In this document: piece by piece, positions 8,901 to 9,685 of the stretch
Numbering within the stretch: the first letter of the stretch is position 1
How the letters are laid out: the number at the start of each line of letters is the position of its first letter
Assembly: GCA_025457805.1 (NCBI GenBank)
Contig: JALOTR010000054.1
Location: 1-9,685, forward strand
From: Akkermansiaceae bacterium
GTDB taxonomy: Bacteria > Verrucomicrobiota > Verrucomicrobiia > Verrucomicrobiales > Akkermansiaceae
Length of the DNA: 9,685 nt
Direction: 5' to 3'
The notes under the pieces: generated by a model
Told to the model about the DNA's origin: nothing
Databases searched by the model: none
What the model saw: the letters and a program-made list of their open reading frames with translations, nothing else
Position numbers and translations under genes: made by a program

Positions 8901-9497
8901 CCCGTAGCCAGCGCCGATCTAACAGGAAATGTATTAACTCTCCTCCAACAACTCTCCGCCGCCCTGCCCGATGATGCGGACACCCTCCGCGCCGCCGCGA
9001 CCAGCGATGCGGCGGCATGGCAAAGCGAGTTCGGCATTGATCACGATCCGAGCGGGCTTGCCTGCGAATCAAATGTGTTCCGCTATCGACCCTTCGTGCA
9101 GAGCAAAGTGCGCATCACATCGGAAACCAGCGATGCCGAACTCGCGCGCATCCTGCTCGCCGCTGCGGCAGCCGGTGTGAAATTGGAAATTTCCTCTGCA
9201 AACGAGCGCCCTTTTCTAACAAAAACCGGCATCTCCTTTGCAATCGAAACCGAAGCCGCCTTCATCGCCCGCCTCACCGCCACCCGCCACCCCTGGCAGG
9301 CCCTGCGCGCGCCGCTTGCAGGCACCGCCCTCAAAGCCGCCGCCACGGATGCCGGCCTGCGCCTCAGCGACCATCCCGTCCTCCTCAACGGCCGACTCGA
9401 ACTCCTCTGGCTGCTCCGCGAGCAATCCATCAGCACCACCCTCCACCGCTACGGCAACATCGTCGCGGGACCGGAGAAATTGCGACAATTCTCGTGA
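5940..9497 (+). CDS. putA: PutA: proline dehydrogenase / L-glutamate gamma-semialdehyde dehydrogenase
   Basis: A 1185-residue bifunctional enzyme that oxidises proline to P5C with FAD, then oxidises glutamate semialdehyde to glutamate with NAD. The proline dehydrogenase barrel (about 80-460) shows LDMEEYRD, RIVKGA (307-312, flavin-binding type) and YLVRRLDEN (426-434, substrate carboxylate arginines). The aldehyde dehydrogenase domain (about 540-1000) shows APPWNFP (Asn662), AGNTVILKPAS, AETSGKN (general base Glu757) and GQKCSA (nucleophile Cys791); the 34-residue Glu-Cys spacing is standard. The usual GS of the NAD-binding turn is GG (LTGGWDTA). No N-terminal ribbon-helix-helix domain is present, so it should not act as a transcriptional repressor. 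The last 185 residues or so resemble in size and position the C-terminal ALDH-like domain of long PutA forms; this is an inference. I preferred the ATG at 5940; an in-frame TTG lies at 5931. The stop codon lies within a palindrome. Confidence 0.95.
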   Translation: MAFESLDTRLQRIRNTRPDDAALAHEAVELAATWLESARAGMRPTERRQAAQLARMMEDPAGKALTFALADQVFRPPTAARSAARFRSLVADYGVPRYLPAWERIGMQAGAIASAIVPGIVMPLVTAKLRGESESVILPGEDARLHPHLTKRRKAGMRMNLNQLGEAILGEDEAEKRMQAVLARIASPDCDYLSVKISAIFSQIHLIAHEETLEKLKQRLRRLYQAAISNKTPDGRAKFINLDMEEYRDLALTRDAFIQVLDEPEFMQLEAGIVLQAYLPDAWPVQKQLIAHAKERVARGGVGIKIRIVKGANLAMEKVEAELHDWPQAPYETKEDVDANFKRMLHEACNPEHASFVRTGVASHNLFDLAYAMLLRTREGVEKAVEFEMLEGMANHQARVVKEAAGGLLLYAPVVGRDDFHSAIAYLVRRLDENTSEENFLHDLFGMTSGDAKWNAQRDRFLQACARKDIIHAGPRRTQDRTTQIPTTLPAGTPFHNAPDTDWSLPHHVTWIRKHVENIRDADPVRVPLCIGGKGEHGASGAIGRDPSRPGVEAYHYGLASEEQLERAMQTAVDARAAWQALGYEGRASLLRRAAASIAAKRGHIIATMVLDAGKAACEGDVEVSEAIDFANYYADRFSDPAFFDGSSLDPLGTVVIAPPWNFPFAIPCGGVLAALMAGNTVILKPASATALTGWVLAQCLWDAGIPREVLQFITCAGGVGRKLLTDERTGAVVLTGGWDTARMFLDWKPDMRLFAETSGKNSLIITAAADPDQAIKDLVKSAFGHSGQKCSAASLAIIEAEVYDNPAFMRQLRDAAASLTVGTPWQYDSIVTPTVVPPGEALVRGLTQLDPGESWLLEPRMIDGNPQLWSPGIRIGVKPDSWYRSNECFGPVLGLIRAEDLSHAIQIQNASSFGLTGGIHSLDPAEMELWRESVEVGNAYINRPITGAIVRRQPFGGWKNSSFGPGAKAGGPNYCALFGHWNNSALPVASADLTGNVLTLLQQLSAALPDDADTLRAAATSDAAAWQSEFGIDHDPSGLACESNVFRYRPFVQSKVRITSETSDAELARILLAAAAAGVKLEISSANERPFLTKTGISFAIETEAAFIARLTATRHPWQALRAPLAGTALKAAATDAGLRLSDHPVLLNGRLELLWLLREQSISTTLHRYGNIVAGPEKLRQFS

Positions 9498-9519
9498 CGG
9501 CCGTCACAAGAATTGTCGC
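9482..9519. terminator. 38-bp near-perfect palindrome at the putA stop, possible bidirectional hairpin terminator
   Basis: The left arm GCGACAATTCTCGTGACGG (9482-9500) and the right arm CCGTCACAAGAATTGTCGC (9501-9519) are inverted copies with a single mismatch and no spacer. As RNA they would form a stem of about 17 bp closed by a GGCC loop. The putA stop codon TGA (9495-9497) lies in the left arm, so the last codons are part of the structure. No run of U follows, so it is not a textbook intrinsic terminator. It could instead protect the 3' end of the mRNA or be a protein binding site. The palindrome is directly visible; the role is inferred. Confidence 0.6.
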
Positions 9520-9587
9520 GCCGGGATTTGGGCGATCCAAGAAGCGCTCTTGAATTCCCGGATTCCGGTGTATGAGTGGGGCGGCGC
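9520..9587 (+). promoter_or_regulatory. Leader of the downstream permease-like gene, weak promoter candidate
   Basis: TTGAAT (9550-9555) and TATGAG (9571-9576) form a weak -35/-10 pair with a short 15 bp spacer. Between them is an 11-bp palindrome, CCGGATTCCGG (9558-9568), which could be a small operator or chance in GC-rich DNA. If this promoter is used, the message would start only a few bases before the ATG at 9588. The pair is poor, so this is only a candidate. Confidence 0.22.
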
Positions 9588-9685
9588 ATGCTTTTTCTCC
9601 AACAACTCCGCGGTGAGCTCCGCAAATTGTTTGCACGACCGCGGACCTGGATGGGCTACGGGGCTTTCCTGATCATGGAGGCGGT
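9588..9685 (+). CDS. Probable ABC-2-type transporter permease, N-terminal fragment
   Basis: An open frame starts at the ATG at 9588 and runs off the window after 32 codons. The visible protein begins MLFLQQLRGELRKLFARPRT, followed by WMGYGAFLIMEA. This is the usual start of ABC-2 permeases: a short cytoplasmic amphipathic segment of the form LRxELRKLFxRxRT, then the first membrane helix. Such proteins pair with an ATP-binding subunit to export a substrate, or form ABC exporters of unknown cargo. There is no strong ribosome site (only a G-rich GTGGGGCGG stretch). It is separated from putA by a palindrome and a 90 bp gap, so it is probably a separate transcription unit. With only 32 residues the family call is tentative. 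Confidence 0.6.
   Translation, partial: MLFLQQLRGELRKLFARPRTWMGYGAFLIMEA

Larger units (their letters stand above)
4268..9221. repeat. Dispersed short DNA word TCTAACA (core of TCTAACAGG)
   Basis: The 7-mer TCTAACA occurs on the plus strand at 4268, 4817, 6624, 8141, 8396, 8684, 8918 and 9215, and on the minus strand at 7511-7517. A one-base variant (CCTAACA, minus strand) is at 5422-5428. The 9-mer TCTAACAGG occurs at 8141, 8684 and 8918, and inverted at 7509-7517. The last five copies lie 234-297 bp apart. None is found in 1-3655. All copies are inside genes, in at least two codon phases on the plus strand (CTA ACA for Leu-Thr, and TCT AAC for Ser-Asn) and as GTT AGA on the other. This argues for selection on the DNA rather than the protein. 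Its function is unknown to me. Confidence 0.7.

Overview
The window reads as a GC-rich bacterial chromosome segment. The tandem class A penicillin-binding proteins with cysteine-containing or proline-rich C-termini, the HtrA-type protease with an FRDDW-type ending, the long PutA and the scarcity of Shine-Dalgarno sequences suggest the Verrucomicrobia/Planctomycetes (PVC) group, more likely Verrucomicrobia. This is an inference from gene style; there is no rRNA or other marker here. I see no tRNA, rRNA, CRISPR array, insertion sequence or phage gene.

Left third, minus strand (1-3532): two class A (bifunctional) penicillin-binding proteins lie head to tail. The upstream one (1154-3532) is complete at 792 aa. 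The downstream one (1-1088) is cut by the window edge after its glycosyltransferase domain. They are 65 bp apart and probably co-transcribed. Both would polymerise glycan strands and cross-link peptidoglycan from the periplasmic face of the inner membrane.

Middle, plus strand (3656-5876): this pair diverges from the PBPs across a 123 bp intergenic region. The first gene encodes an exported HtrA-like serine protease with an intact His-Asp-Ser triad and one PDZ domain. The second, 16 bp downstream, encodes an exported HtrA-like protein whose His and Ser positions are lost and whose PDZ domain sits inside the protease fold rather than after it. An active protease is thus paired with a likely pseudoprotease, which suggests envelope protein quality control or regulated proteolysis. 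No functional tie to the neighbouring PBPs is shown by the sequence.

Right half, plus strand (5940-9497): one 1185-residue PutA carries proline dehydrogenase, glutamate-semialdehyde (P5C) dehydrogenase and a C-terminal extension, and would oxidise proline to glutamate. Its stop codon lies inside a 38-bp near-perfect palindrome (9482-9519). After a 90 bp gap, a membrane protein that looks like an ABC-2-type permease begins at 9588 and runs off the window.

The two most unusual signals are the PDZ-in-protease pseudoprotease and a short DNA word, TCTAACA (often TCTAACAGG), that recurs nine times on both strands and in several codon phases across 4268-9221 but not in the PBP half.
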